A stretch of 64,000 nt of DNA from Pseudomonas mucidolens. Its GTDB lineage: Bacteria > Pseudomonadota > Gammaproteobacteria > Pseudomonadales > Pseudomonadaceae. The notes under the pieces were generated by a model that was given only the letters and a program-made list of their open reading frames with translations, made no database searches and was not told where the DNA came from. Made by a program: the position numbers and the translations under genes. The DNA is taken from positions 2,170,001 to 2,234,000 of the forward strand of contig NZ_LT629802.1 of NCBI RefSeq assembly GCF_900106045.1. The letters run 5' to 3'. Positions 54,737 through 62,231 of this stretch are shown piece by piece (the stretch's first letter is position 1; the number at the start of each line of letters is the position of its first letter).

Positions 54737-55177
54737 ATGATTGATCTTATCGACCAGCAACTGATTGCGGCCTTGATGGAAGATTCGCGACGTTCGCTGA
54801 AAACCCTGGCGGGCATCACCGGACTGTCCTCGCCCAGCGTCAGCGAACGACTACGACGCCTGGAAGAACGCGGGGTGTTGAAAGGCTACACGGTCAATAT
54901 CGATCCAAAACACTTTGGCTATCTGCTGCAAGCCATTGTTCGGATCCGCCCCCTCCCCGGCCAACTGCAGGAAGTGGAGCGTCAGATCCAGGCGATCCCG
55001 GAATTTACCGAGTGCGACAAGGTCACCGGCGACGACTGTTTTATCGCACGCTTGCATGTGCGTACCATGGATCAATTGGATACGCTGCTCGACCGACTCA
55101 ATGGCTACGCCGAAACCAACACCGCCATCGTCAAGAAAACTCCGGTCAAACGCCGGTTACCGCCGTTGGCCGAATAA
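54737..55177 (+). CDS. Lrp/AsnC-family transcriptional regulator
   Basis: A 146-residue regulator: helix-turn-helix LIDQQLIAALMEDSRRSLKT, LAGITGLSSPSVSERLRRLE, then the RAM domain with GYTVNIDPKHFGYLLQAIVR and VTGDDCFIARLHVRTMDQLD. AGGAG precedes ATG 54737. It is divergent from the DMT exporter. Confidence 0.92.
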   Translation: MIDLIDQQLIAALMEDSRRSLKTLAGITGLSSPSVSERLRRLEERGVLKGYTVNIDPKHFGYLLQAIVRIRPLPGQLQEVERQIQAIPEFTECDKVTGDDCFIARLHVRTMDQLDTLLDRLNGYAETNTAIVKKTPVKRRLPPLAE

Positions 55178-55192
55178 CCTGCACTCGAAGGC

Positions 55193-55306
55193 TCAAGGCT
55201 CGGGCTCCTCCGGAGCGGTAAGCGGTACCTCGGCGTCGTCCATCAGCGAACCCGGATCTTCGTTGCCGGGGTCATTGATGGGTTCCTCTTCTGGCGGAGT
55301 GTGCAT
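55193..55306 (-). CDS. Very small acidic protein
   Basis: A 37-residue frame MHTPPEEEPINDPGNEDPGS ending LTAPEEPEP, preceded by a strong GGAGG ribosome site and only 11 bp downstream of the next small gene. It is highly acidic and Pro-rich, like that neighbour, and so probably disordered. Function unknown. Confidence 0.55.
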   Translation of the reverse strand: MHTPPEEEPINDPGNEDPGSLMDDAEVPLTAPEEPEP

Positions 55307-55317
55307 GCTCGCCTCCT

Positions 55318-55545
55318 CTAGCCGCCCTGAGTATCGATGTCGGCATCTGTTTCGGGCTTGGGTTCGGGTTCCGGCTTGAAGTCAGGACTGAACTCATTCT
55401 CCTTGGCGACCGGGTCCGCTGGCGGTTTGCGGTCCTTGGGGGCCGCCGCGCCGGTGTCGGCCGCCGGGACATCCTCACGACCACCGTCAATGGCCGGATC
55501 GTTCCTGTCGCTGACTTGTGGATCTGGGTCGTCGGTCGCGTTCAT
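55318..55545 (-). CDS. Small acidic, disordered hypothetical protein
   Basis: A 75-residue protein, MNATDDPDPQVSDRNDPAID and then Pro/Asp/Lys-rich sequence, with a GAGG ribosome site. It has no hydrophobic core, so it is likely disordered. It shares a two-gene unit with the 37-residue protein. Confidence 0.6.
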   Translation of the reverse strand: MNATDDPDPQVSDRNDPAIDGGREDVPAADTGAAAPKDRKPPADPVAKENEFSPDFKPEPEPKPETDADIDTQGG

Positions 55546-55644
55546 CTCTACCTCTTTACCGGTTCATCAATACGTCTATGCGTAAAGTTAAGGTCTTGTC
55601 GGCCAGGATGAAGTTCCTTCAAATTGTCCGCGGCTGATCAGTGG

Positions 55645-56190
55645 TCACGCACCGGGGTTGTCCACCTGGATATAAAACGAAAACGCCCCAAGCACAATCC
55701 AGAACACCATGAACAACCAGGGCGTGCGTACTGAAAACAACAGTGACTTGCGGTAACCCTTGTGGGTCGATTCCATTTCGCTGAACAACGGTGATTCATC
55801 GTAGGCCAGGCCCATCATCGGCTCGCTGCGCAGCAACTCGCTTTGTTTGAAGTGCCAGTGATCAATAATGTCGTAGGCCGCCCGAATACCCGGCCAGGCG
55901 TTGAGTGAACTGAGCACCCCAAGCAGCGCCAGAAACAGCGGCACCACCAACGTGAACAGTTTGCTCCACTCCGGATTGAGATTGCCCATACCGGATACAA
56001 AGGCAATCACCAGAAACGATTGCGCCGTGAGATAGGCGTCGGTGCGGTTAGCCAGAATACTGGTTTCGTATTGGATTTCCCGACGATAGAAATCCAGTCG
56101 GTCCTTGGGCGAACCAAATATCCTGGCGTTGCATTCATCGTGGTCGCTCAGCGCCGATTCCGGGTCTTGCGGGCGAATGATCCTAGGCAC
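55645..56190 (-). CDS. Membrane protein of unknown function
   Basis: A 181-residue protein with a soluble N-terminus (EIQYETSILANRTDAYLTAQ), two central helices (SFLVIAFVSGMGN and LFTLVVPLFLALLGVLSSLN) and a C-terminal helix (WLFMVFWIVLGAFSFYIQVD). It starts with GTG after an AGGA ribosome site. The layout recalls small pore-like membrane proteins, but nothing nearby supports a defence role. Confidence 0.65.
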   Translation of the reverse strand: MPRIIRPQDPESALSDHDECNARIFGSPKDRLDFYRREIQYETSILANRTDAYLTAQSFLVIAFVSGMGNLNPEWSKLFTLVVPLFLALLGVLSSLNAWPGIRAAYDIIDHWHFKQSELLRSEPMMGLAYDESPLFSEMESTHKGYRKSLLFSVRTPWLFMVFWIVLGAFSFYIQVDNPGA

Positions 56191-56457
56191 AAAAGGTGAT
56201 CCTCACAGTACTTGTTTGTTTTAGAAGAGCCGGCGCTGCCCTTAGTTCAAGTGGATCATTCGCACCGTCCTGGAGCACTCATTGCGACTCCCACGCACCG
56301 GCGTTGAGCATGCCGGGTGAATCAGGCGGCTTCCTGCAAGGTCCAGCCTGCCACAGATGACGACAGGAGCAATTCGCAGTTCTTACCTGGAAGTGGTTTA
56401 AGACGGGCACGGGTGGGCGACAAGCAGTTCAAGGGTACCGAGTTCGAAGCGCCCCCT

Positions 56458-56556
56458 TGTAGGAGCGAGCGTGCTCGCGAAGAATGTCAACGATAACGCG
56501 TGCATTCTGGATAAACACGGCGCCTTTGAGTTCTTCGCGAGCAAGCTCGCTCCTAC
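56458..56556. repeat. REP-type inverted pair
   Basis: tgtaggagcgagcgtgctcg and, inverted, ttcgcgagcaagctcgctcc flank a spacer. The rest of the interval 56191-56592 shows nothing else I can name. Confidence 0.8.
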
Positions 56557-56592
56557 CGTCCTCGCCCCGAAACTGTCGAACCTGGGCGCGGT

Positions 56593-57540
56593 TCAGGACG
56601 GTGTTCTCATGAGAAAGTCGAGCAACAGTGTGTTGACCTGCTGCGCCTGTTCAACCTGAATCCAGTGCCCACAATCCGCCAGTACGTGGGATTCCAGTCT
56701 CGGCACCACCTCAGGCATGCGTTTGAGGGTATGGGCTTCAAACACGCCCACCGGATCCCGGTCACCGATCAGGAACAGCGTCGGTTGCAGGACTTTTCTG
56801 CCGGCGAGGAACTCGGTGCGCTGCCAATTGCGCTCAAAATTACGGTACCAGTTCAACGGCCCGCGAAAGCCTTCAGCAAACGTCTGCAGGTAAATCTGCA
56901 AATCTTGCTGACTGCACCAATGGGGCAAGGCAGCGGGTTGCACCACGTCGTCGAACAACTTGGCCGTGGCGGGCTTTTTCTGCAGAAACACATCCTGATC
57001 CTGCATGAACAGCCGCAAAGTGCGCTCGACATCAGCGTCCAGTTCCTTTTCCGCCACACCCGGCTCCTGGAAATACAGGATGTAGTTGAACCGATCAGCA
57101 TTCAGCTCGCGCATTATCTCGATCACCGGCCTGCGTGCGCGACCGGCAAACGGTACTGACATCGTCACCAATGCCGCGACACGCGCCGGCTCCAACAATG
57201 CAAGATGCCAGGCCACCACCGCGCCCCAGTCATGGCCGACCATCGATACCTGGCGATGGCCGAAAAAATCCATGCCAGCCTGGATATCCGCGCACAGGGT
57301 CAGCAGGTCATAGTCGGCAATCCCGGCCGGTGCGCTGCTGCGCCCGTAACCGCGCATTTGCGGGGCAAATACCCGGTATCCAGCCGCCACCAGCGCCGGT
57401 ATCTGCTCACGCCAGGAATGCCAGCACTCAGGGAAACCATGGAGCAGCCAGACGGGTGGGCCGCACTCGGGACCTGTGATGTGCAGGCTCAGTTGAATGC
57501 CGTTGACTTGGATCGTCTGTTGTTCGGGGGTATACATCAC
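56593..57540 (-). CDS. Alpha/beta hydrolase, epoxide hydrolase-like
   Basis: A 315-residue hydrolase: oxyanion motif LLHGFPECWHSWR, nucleophile elbow MVGHDWGAVVAWH with the catalytic Asp (as in epoxide hydrolases and dehalogenases), and the catalytic His in DCGHWIQVEQ. EPGVAEKELD fits the lid region of soluble epoxide hydrolases. The substrate is unknown. Two successive ATGs make the start uncertain by one codon. Confidence 0.9.
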   Translation of the reverse strand: MMYTPEQQTIQVNGIQLSLHITGPECGPPVWLLHGFPECWHSWREQIPALVAAGYRVFAPQMRGYGRSSAPAGIADYDLLTLCADIQAGMDFFGHRQVSMVGHDWGAVVAWHLALLEPARVAALVTMSVPFAGRARRPVIEIMRELNADRFNYILYFQEPGVAEKELDADVERTLRLFMQDQDVFLQKKPATAKLFDDVVQPAALPHWCSQQDLQIYLQTFAEGFRGPLNWYRNFERNWQRTEFLAGRKVLQPTLFLIGDRDPVGVFEAHTLKRMPEVVPRLESHVLADCGHWIQVEQAQQVNTLLLDFLMRTPS

Positions 57541-57581
57541 TCGGCTCCTTGAGGCATAGGCATCTACACAACTTATTTCCT

Positions 57582-57714
57582 TGTGGCGAGCGGGCTTGCC
57601 CCGCGTTGGGCTGCGAAGCAGCCCCAGTTACCCGAATGCGGTGTATCAGATACTCCGTGGCTGCTTCGCAGCCCAACACGGGCGATGCGGCGTTCCGACA
57701 AGCCCGTTCGCCAC
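57582..57714. repeat. Large REP-like palindrome
   Basis: Nested inverted arms: tgtggcgagcgggcttg at the left and caagcccgttcgccaca at the right, with an inner pair gttgggctgcgaagcagccc and ggctgcttcgcagcccaac. It separates the hydrolase from the helicase gene and may act as a transcription stop. Confidence 0.8.
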
Positions 57715-57849
57715 ACAACAGCCCTATCCACAGGGATTTAAGCGTTAAGGCAAAATTGTGTAGATGAGGGGACGGGACAGACCTGAGACTGACGCACCCC
57801 TGCAGCCTTCGCCAGCATCATTGATGCCGGGAATGGCGCCTCTCACGCG

Positions 57850-60105
57850 TCAACTCAGCGACCACCAGCGCGGCAACAACTGCCTGACCTTGGGCTCGGC
57901 GAAGCGATCATCGATCAGCATCACCGTACCCTGGTCCTGTTGGGTGCGAATCACCCGGCCCGCCGCCTGTACGACCTTCTGGATCCCGGGATACAGGTAG
58001 GTATAGTCATACCCGGCGCCAAAAATCGCCGCCATGCGCTGCTTCATCTGTTCATTGATCGGGTTCAACTGCGCCAGCCCCAGGGTGGCGATGAACGCGC
58101 CGATCAGGCGCGCGCCCGGCAAGTCGATGCCTTCACCAAACACTCCGCCCAACACCGCGAAGCCTACGCCCTGGCTGTTCTGGGTGAACTGATCGAGAAA
58201 GGCCTGGCGTTCGGTTTCAGCCATCCCGCGCGCTTGCTGCCACAGCGCGATGTGGGGATAGCGTTCGGCCAACAGCTGCGCCACTTGTTGCAAGTAATCG
58301 AAGCTGCTGAAAAACGCCAGGTAATTGCCCGGCTGACGCTGGAACTGTTCGGCGATCAACTCGACGATGGGTGCCAGGGAAGCCTGGCGATGAACAAAGC
58401 GGGTGGAAATCCGCTCGACGATGCACACGTGCAACTGTTGCGCCTGGAACGGCGATTCGACGTCAATCCACGCGGTATTGGCCGGTAAACCGAGCAAGTC
58501 GGTGTAGTAATGCCTAGGGCTCAAGGTCGCGGAAAACAACACGCTGCTACGGGCTGCCGTCAGCCGTGGTCGAAGAAATTCGGCGGGCACCACATTGCGT
58601 AGGCACAGTCGTGACAGGGCGCGCTTGGCAAGCGGTTCGCGCTGGGTGATGTCAAAGATGAACTGCTCGTTGAACAGCTCCGCCACCTTGGAAAACTGCA
58701 GCGCATCGAAGTAGAAACGTTGCAGATCACCGCCCAGCGCCTGTGGATGGTCATTGAAATACTCTCCCATGGCGCGGGTGCATAACGCCAGTGCCTGCAG
58801 CAACTTTTCCGGTTTGGCGGCATACGCCTGATACGGTGCAAGCTGCTCCTTGTGCAGCGCATTCCATTCGCGGTTCAGACGCTGCAAAGATTTTTTCAAA
58901 GGCTCAGGCGCCGTGGTACGCAAAGCCTTGAGGGTGTACTGATCCAGCTCGGCGCTGTACATCGAACGACCACGCTCCACCAGGTTATGCGCTTCATCCA
59001 CCAGCACCGCGACACGCCACTGGTTGAGCTGGGCCAAACCAAACAGCAGCGCGCCGAAATCAAAATAATAGTTGTAGTCGGCGACCACCATATCGGCCCA
59101 GCGCGCCATTTCCTGGCTCAGGTAATACGGGCACACCTGGTGGTCCAGGGCCACTTCCCGCAGCTGGCGCTGATCCAGCAGGCGCACTTTGGCCGCGGCT
59201 TCCCGCGCCGCCGGCAGGCGATCATAGAAACCTTTGGCCAATGGACAGGAATCACCGTGACACGCCTTGTCGAGATGTTCACAGGCTTTATCCCGGGCCA
59301 CCAGTTCCAGGACCCGCAGCGTCAAATCCGGGCTGCTGTCGAACAGCACTTGCACGGCATCCAGCGCCAGCTTGCGGCCGGGGGTTTTCGCCGTGAGAAA
59401 GAACACCTTGTCCAACTGCTGGGGCGCCAGGGCCTTGAGCAGGGGAAAAATCGTACCGAGGGTTTTACCGATGCCGGTGGGCGCCTGCGCCATCAGGCAG
59501 CGCCCAGTGCTGACCGCCTTGTACACCGACTCGGCAAGGACGCGCTGGCCGGGTCGAAAATCGTGGTGGGGAAACCCCAGAACCCGGGCCGCGGCATCTC
59601 GGGCCTGGCGCCGCTGCATTTGCTGCTCGGCCCAGCCGAGAAACAACGCGCATTGGCGGTTGAAAAACTGTTCCAGCTCAGCGGCCTGGCAGGTCTGGCG
59701 GACCAGGGTTTCACGCTCACTGACGATGTCGAAATACACCAACGCCAGGACAACCTCGGCAAGGCCCAGCTTCTGGCACATCAACCAGCCATACACCTTG
59801 ACCTGTGCCCAGTGCAATTGCCGATGATTGACGGGTTGGGCCTCAAGGTCGCCACGGTAGGTCTTGACCTCCTCCAATTGATTGCGGTCAGGGTCATAAC
59901 CATCCGCGCGGCCCCTGACAGTCAACTGTTGATAGTTACCCTCCAGCGCCACTTCGTTCTGGTAATGGGCGCTACGTCGGGAGGCCACGGTGCGGTGGCC
60001 GACAATCCCCTCCTGGGCGCTGGGAGACGGCGTGAAACGCAAGTCGAGGTCACCGACCTTGGCGGTGAACTCACACAATGCACGAACCGCGACGGTGTAG
60101 CTCAA
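57850..60105 (-). CDS. XPD/DinG-like iron-sulphur helicase with N-terminal nuclease-like domain
   Basis: A 751-residue protein starting MSYTVAVRALCEFTAKVGDL at TTG 60105, which overlaps the FAN1 stop as TTGA. Residues 1-110 contain a PD-(D/E)XK-like core (GRADGYD, then LEEVKTYRG, Glu79/Lys81). The helicase follows: Walker A APTGIGKT (208-215), a cysteine set in ACEHLDKACHGDSCPLAKGF and VCPYY that should bind an Fe-S cluster, DEAHNLVERG, and QAAGRVIRTQQDQG. It would unwind DNA 5'-3' beside the FAN1 nuclease in repair. A longer upstream frame only reads into the FAN1 gene. Confidence 0.9.
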   Translation of the reverse strand: MSYTVAVRALCEFTAKVGDLDLRFTPSPSAQEGIVGHRTVASRRSAHYQNEVALEGNYQQLTVRGRADGYDPDRNQLEEVKTYRGDLEAQPVNHRQLHWAQVKVYGWLMCQKLGLAEVVLALVYFDIVSERETLVRQTCQAAELEQFFNRQCALFLGWAEQQMQRRQARDAAARVLGFPHHDFRPGQRVLAESVYKAVSTGRCLMAQAPTGIGKTLGTIFPLLKALAPQQLDKVFFLTAKTPGRKLALDAVQVLFDSSPDLTLRVLELVARDKACEHLDKACHGDSCPLAKGFYDRLPAAREAAAKVRLLDQRQLREVALDHQVCPYYLSQEMARWADMVVADYNYYFDFGALLFGLAQLNQWRVAVLVDEAHNLVERGRSMYSAELDQYTLKALRTTAPEPLKKSLQRLNREWNALHKEQLAPYQAYAAKPEKLLQALALCTRAMGEYFNDHPQALGGDLQRFYFDALQFSKVAELFNEQFIFDITQREPLAKRALSRLCLRNVVPAEFLRPRLTAARSSVLFSATLSPRHYYTDLLGLPANTAWIDVESPFQAQQLHVCIVERISTRFVHRQASLAPIVELIAEQFQRQPGNYLAFFSSFDYLQQVAQLLAERYPHIALWQQARGMAETERQAFLDQFTQNSQGVGFAVLGGVFGEGIDLPGARLIGAFIATLGLAQLNPINEQMKQRMAAIFGAGYDYTYLYPGIQKVVQAAGRVIRTQQDQGTVMLIDDRFAEPKVRQLLPRWWSLS

Positions 60106-61751
60106 GCCCCCTGCTCCGCCCACCGCACATAACAGACCGTGACCGGCATCTGATGCTCGCCACAAAACTCCAGCCAGCGCAGTTGGTTGTCTTGCAAGCG
60201 GTCGCCAGAGCCTTTGACTTCGATCATGCGATAGGTCTTTTGCGCCGGCCAGAACTGGATCAGGTCCGGCATCCCGCTGCGATTGGCGCGGATATCCAGC
60301 AACAGACGGGCGAACCACTGTCGCAAGTGCTCGGCGGGCAGGCAGTCAAGGGCCTGGTCGAGCAGTTCTTCGTTCAGCGCGCCCCAGAACACGAACGGTG
60401 ACTGGATCCCCCATTTGTCGAAGTAACGTTGGCGAATGGTGGTTTTGTAGCGCTCGTCCTGCAGTTCATCCAGGCAGGCAGCGAACAGTTCGGCACGGCG
60501 TTGATGAAAGTCTTCGCTGTGCAGGTCCACCGGACCCCGCTGGAACGGATGGAAAAACGCGCCCGGCAACGGCGCGAAAATCGCCGGCCAGCACAACAGC
60601 CCAAACAGCGAATTGATCAGGCTGTTCTCGACGTAATGCACCGGCGCCGCTTCATCGTTCAGGTGCGTCTGGACGCAATACTCCACCGCCGCCAGCGGTT
60701 GCGGAAATGGCAGTTCCAGATCCAGGCGCAGAATCTCCCGTGGCGTTGGCTTGGGCAATGCCGGCTCGCCCAGCTTGCGTCGCAGCCGTGGCAGAACCCG
60801 CAACAGATGCTGCTGCTCGGCCGCACTGTGGGGGGCGGTTTGTGCCTGCACCGCCAGCGCCATCGCCGCGCCAATGTTATCCCGGCGCTCCAGTACCCGG
60901 ATCAATCGCGCCCGTGCACCGGGATGCGCGCAACGCCGATAAATCACCTCGGCCAAGGCCAGCTCGGCGCGCCGCTCGCACTGTTGACCGAGTTGAAACA
61001 ACAGCTTGGCCCGACGCTTTTCCAGCCACGGGTTATCGGTGTTCAGGGTGGCGATTTGTTCCAGCACGCTTTCCAGTGCGGCGCCGGCCTCAAGGGCCTG
61101 CTGGCATTGGTGAAGGAACAGAAATCCGTAGACATCGTCGCGGCTGCGCAAGCCACGGGACTCGGCGCAGAACTCGACTTTTTCGTAGGTATAGATGCCC
61201 AGGTCCGCCAGCACGAATTCCGACCAGTCCTGGTACAGATTGCCGAAGAACATCAGGCGCAGGCGATCGCAGAGGTCCATGACCGTCAGGCTGTAGAGCG
61301 GCTCCGCGATCTGCGGAGACCATTGCTGGAAGCTCCGGGTCTCCGGGAACTGCGCTGCCAGCATCGGTAGCCAATCGGCCTTCTTGCCCCGGGGCTGCTC
61401 GATCCAGGGTTTGAAAGCCGCAAGCACTTCACCTTTGTGCAGCAACCCAAACAGCTCGCTAAACGTCAGCAAGCCCTGCCTGTCCACCCAGCCCTGTTCC
61501 AGCAAGGGCGCGATCGCCGCGCAGGTCGAGCCGATCTCGACATAATCCAGCTTGTTGGCGCGAAAGTGCCGACCTTTACGCATGACCATACGCACCAGCA
61601 AGGCCTGGGAGGCTTGCGGCAAGCGATCGAATTGCTCAATGAAATGTCGTTCCTCGCGATCCAGCAAATCGGCATAGCGTTGCCCGAGCCAATCGAGCAC
61701 TTGGCGGAAGTTATGCAGGTAATAGAAAGGATCTTGCAGGGGATTGGACAT
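60102..61751 (-). CDS. FAN1-type structure-specific nuclease (VRR-NUC)
   Basis: A 549-residue protein close in length and features to the characterised P. aeruginosa FAN1 homologue. The N-terminal part is helical (DPFYYLHNFRQVLDWLGQRY), the centre TPR-like, and the C-terminal VRR-NUC domain has MPDLIQFWPAQKTYRMIEVK followed by GSGDRLQDNQLRW (catalytic Asp, Glu-Val-Lys and Gln). It cuts 5' flap and branched DNA in crosslink repair. ATG 61751 is preferred; GTG 61772 is possible. It forms a two-gene operon with the helicase. Confidence 0.92.
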   Translation of the reverse strand: MSNPLQDPFYYLHNFRQVLDWLGQRYADLLDREERHFIEQFDRLPQASQALLVRMVMRKGRHFRANKLDYVEIGSTCAAIAPLLEQGWVDRQGLLTFSELFGLLHKGEVLAAFKPWIEQPRGKKADWLPMLAAQFPETRSFQQWSPQIAEPLYSLTVMDLCDRLRLMFFGNLYQDWSEFVLADLGIYTYEKVEFCAESRGLRSRDDVYGFLFLHQCQQALEAGAALESVLEQIATLNTDNPWLEKRRAKLLFQLGQQCERRAELALAEVIYRRCAHPGARARLIRVLERRDNIGAAMALAVQAQTAPHSAAEQQHLLRVLPRLRRKLGEPALPKPTPREILRLDLELPFPQPLAAVEYCVQTHLNDEAAPVHYVENSLINSLFGLLCWPAIFAPLPGAFFHPFQRGPVDLHSEDFHQRRAELFAACLDELQDERYKTTIRQRYFDKWGIQSPFVFWGALNEELLDQALDCLPAEHLRQWFARLLLDIRANRSGMPDLIQFWPAQKTYRMIEVKGSGDRLQDNQLRWLEFCGEHQMPVTVCYVRWAEQGA

Positions 61752-61939
61752 TGCAGGCACTTGATCGAACACTGTTTATGCATACAGATTGCCGTTCATG
61801 GCCCGCCGTTGCAATCAGTAATAGATCAGTGGCTCACGCAACTTTTTGCAGAAAAGTGATCAGATGCAGGGGAATGGCGTAACATTTACGGTCCGACGCC
61901 GCTAAGGCACGGACTTTTGAAGAGTGAAGGTAAGGGTAA

Positions 61940-62164
61940 ATGAACATGAAGCACTTGGGGCTGCCGCTGGTTGCACTCACTTTTCTGGTGTTGGCCGGTT
62001 GCTCGACACCCACCGTCGTGACGTTACAGAACGGTACCCAGTACTTGACCAAGGACACGCCGAACGCCAAGACCCCGGACGGTTTCTACGAATTCACCGA
62101 TATCGCCGGCAAGCGAGTACGGGTCAAGGCTGCGGATGTCGCGACCGTGATCAAGGAAAAGTAA
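61940..62164 (+). CDS. YgdI/YgdR-family small lipoprotein
   Basis: A 74-residue lipoprotein with the lipobox LAGC (Cys21) and the DUF903 domain: TVVTLQNGTQYLTKDTPNAK, FYEFTDIAGKRVRVKAADV. It is divergent from the FAN1 operon. An AAGGGT ribosome site precedes ATG 61940; a second ATG is two codons later. Confidence 0.92.
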   Translation: MNMKHLGLPLVALTFLVLAGCSTPTVVTLQNGTQYLTKDTPNAKTPDGFYEFTDIAGKRVRVKAADVATVIKEK

Positions 62165-62177
62165 ACCACTCACCTGA

Positions 62178-62227
62178 CAGCGGGCCGAATCAGCGAAGCT
62201 TCTGCCCTTCGATAATTCAGCCCGCTG
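62178..62227. terminator. Hairpin between convergent lipoprotein and lipase genes
   Basis: cagcgggc (62178-62185) pairs with gcccgctg (62220-62227), and the stem extends inward with G-T pairs (cgaatcag with the ataattcag side). It probably ends both transcripts. Confidence 0.55.
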
Positions 62228-62231
62228 CGTA

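Noticed and set aside
55645..56190. Defence-system membrane effector
   Set aside because: The helix layout is suggestive but no nucleotide-sensing or cyclase gene is nearby.
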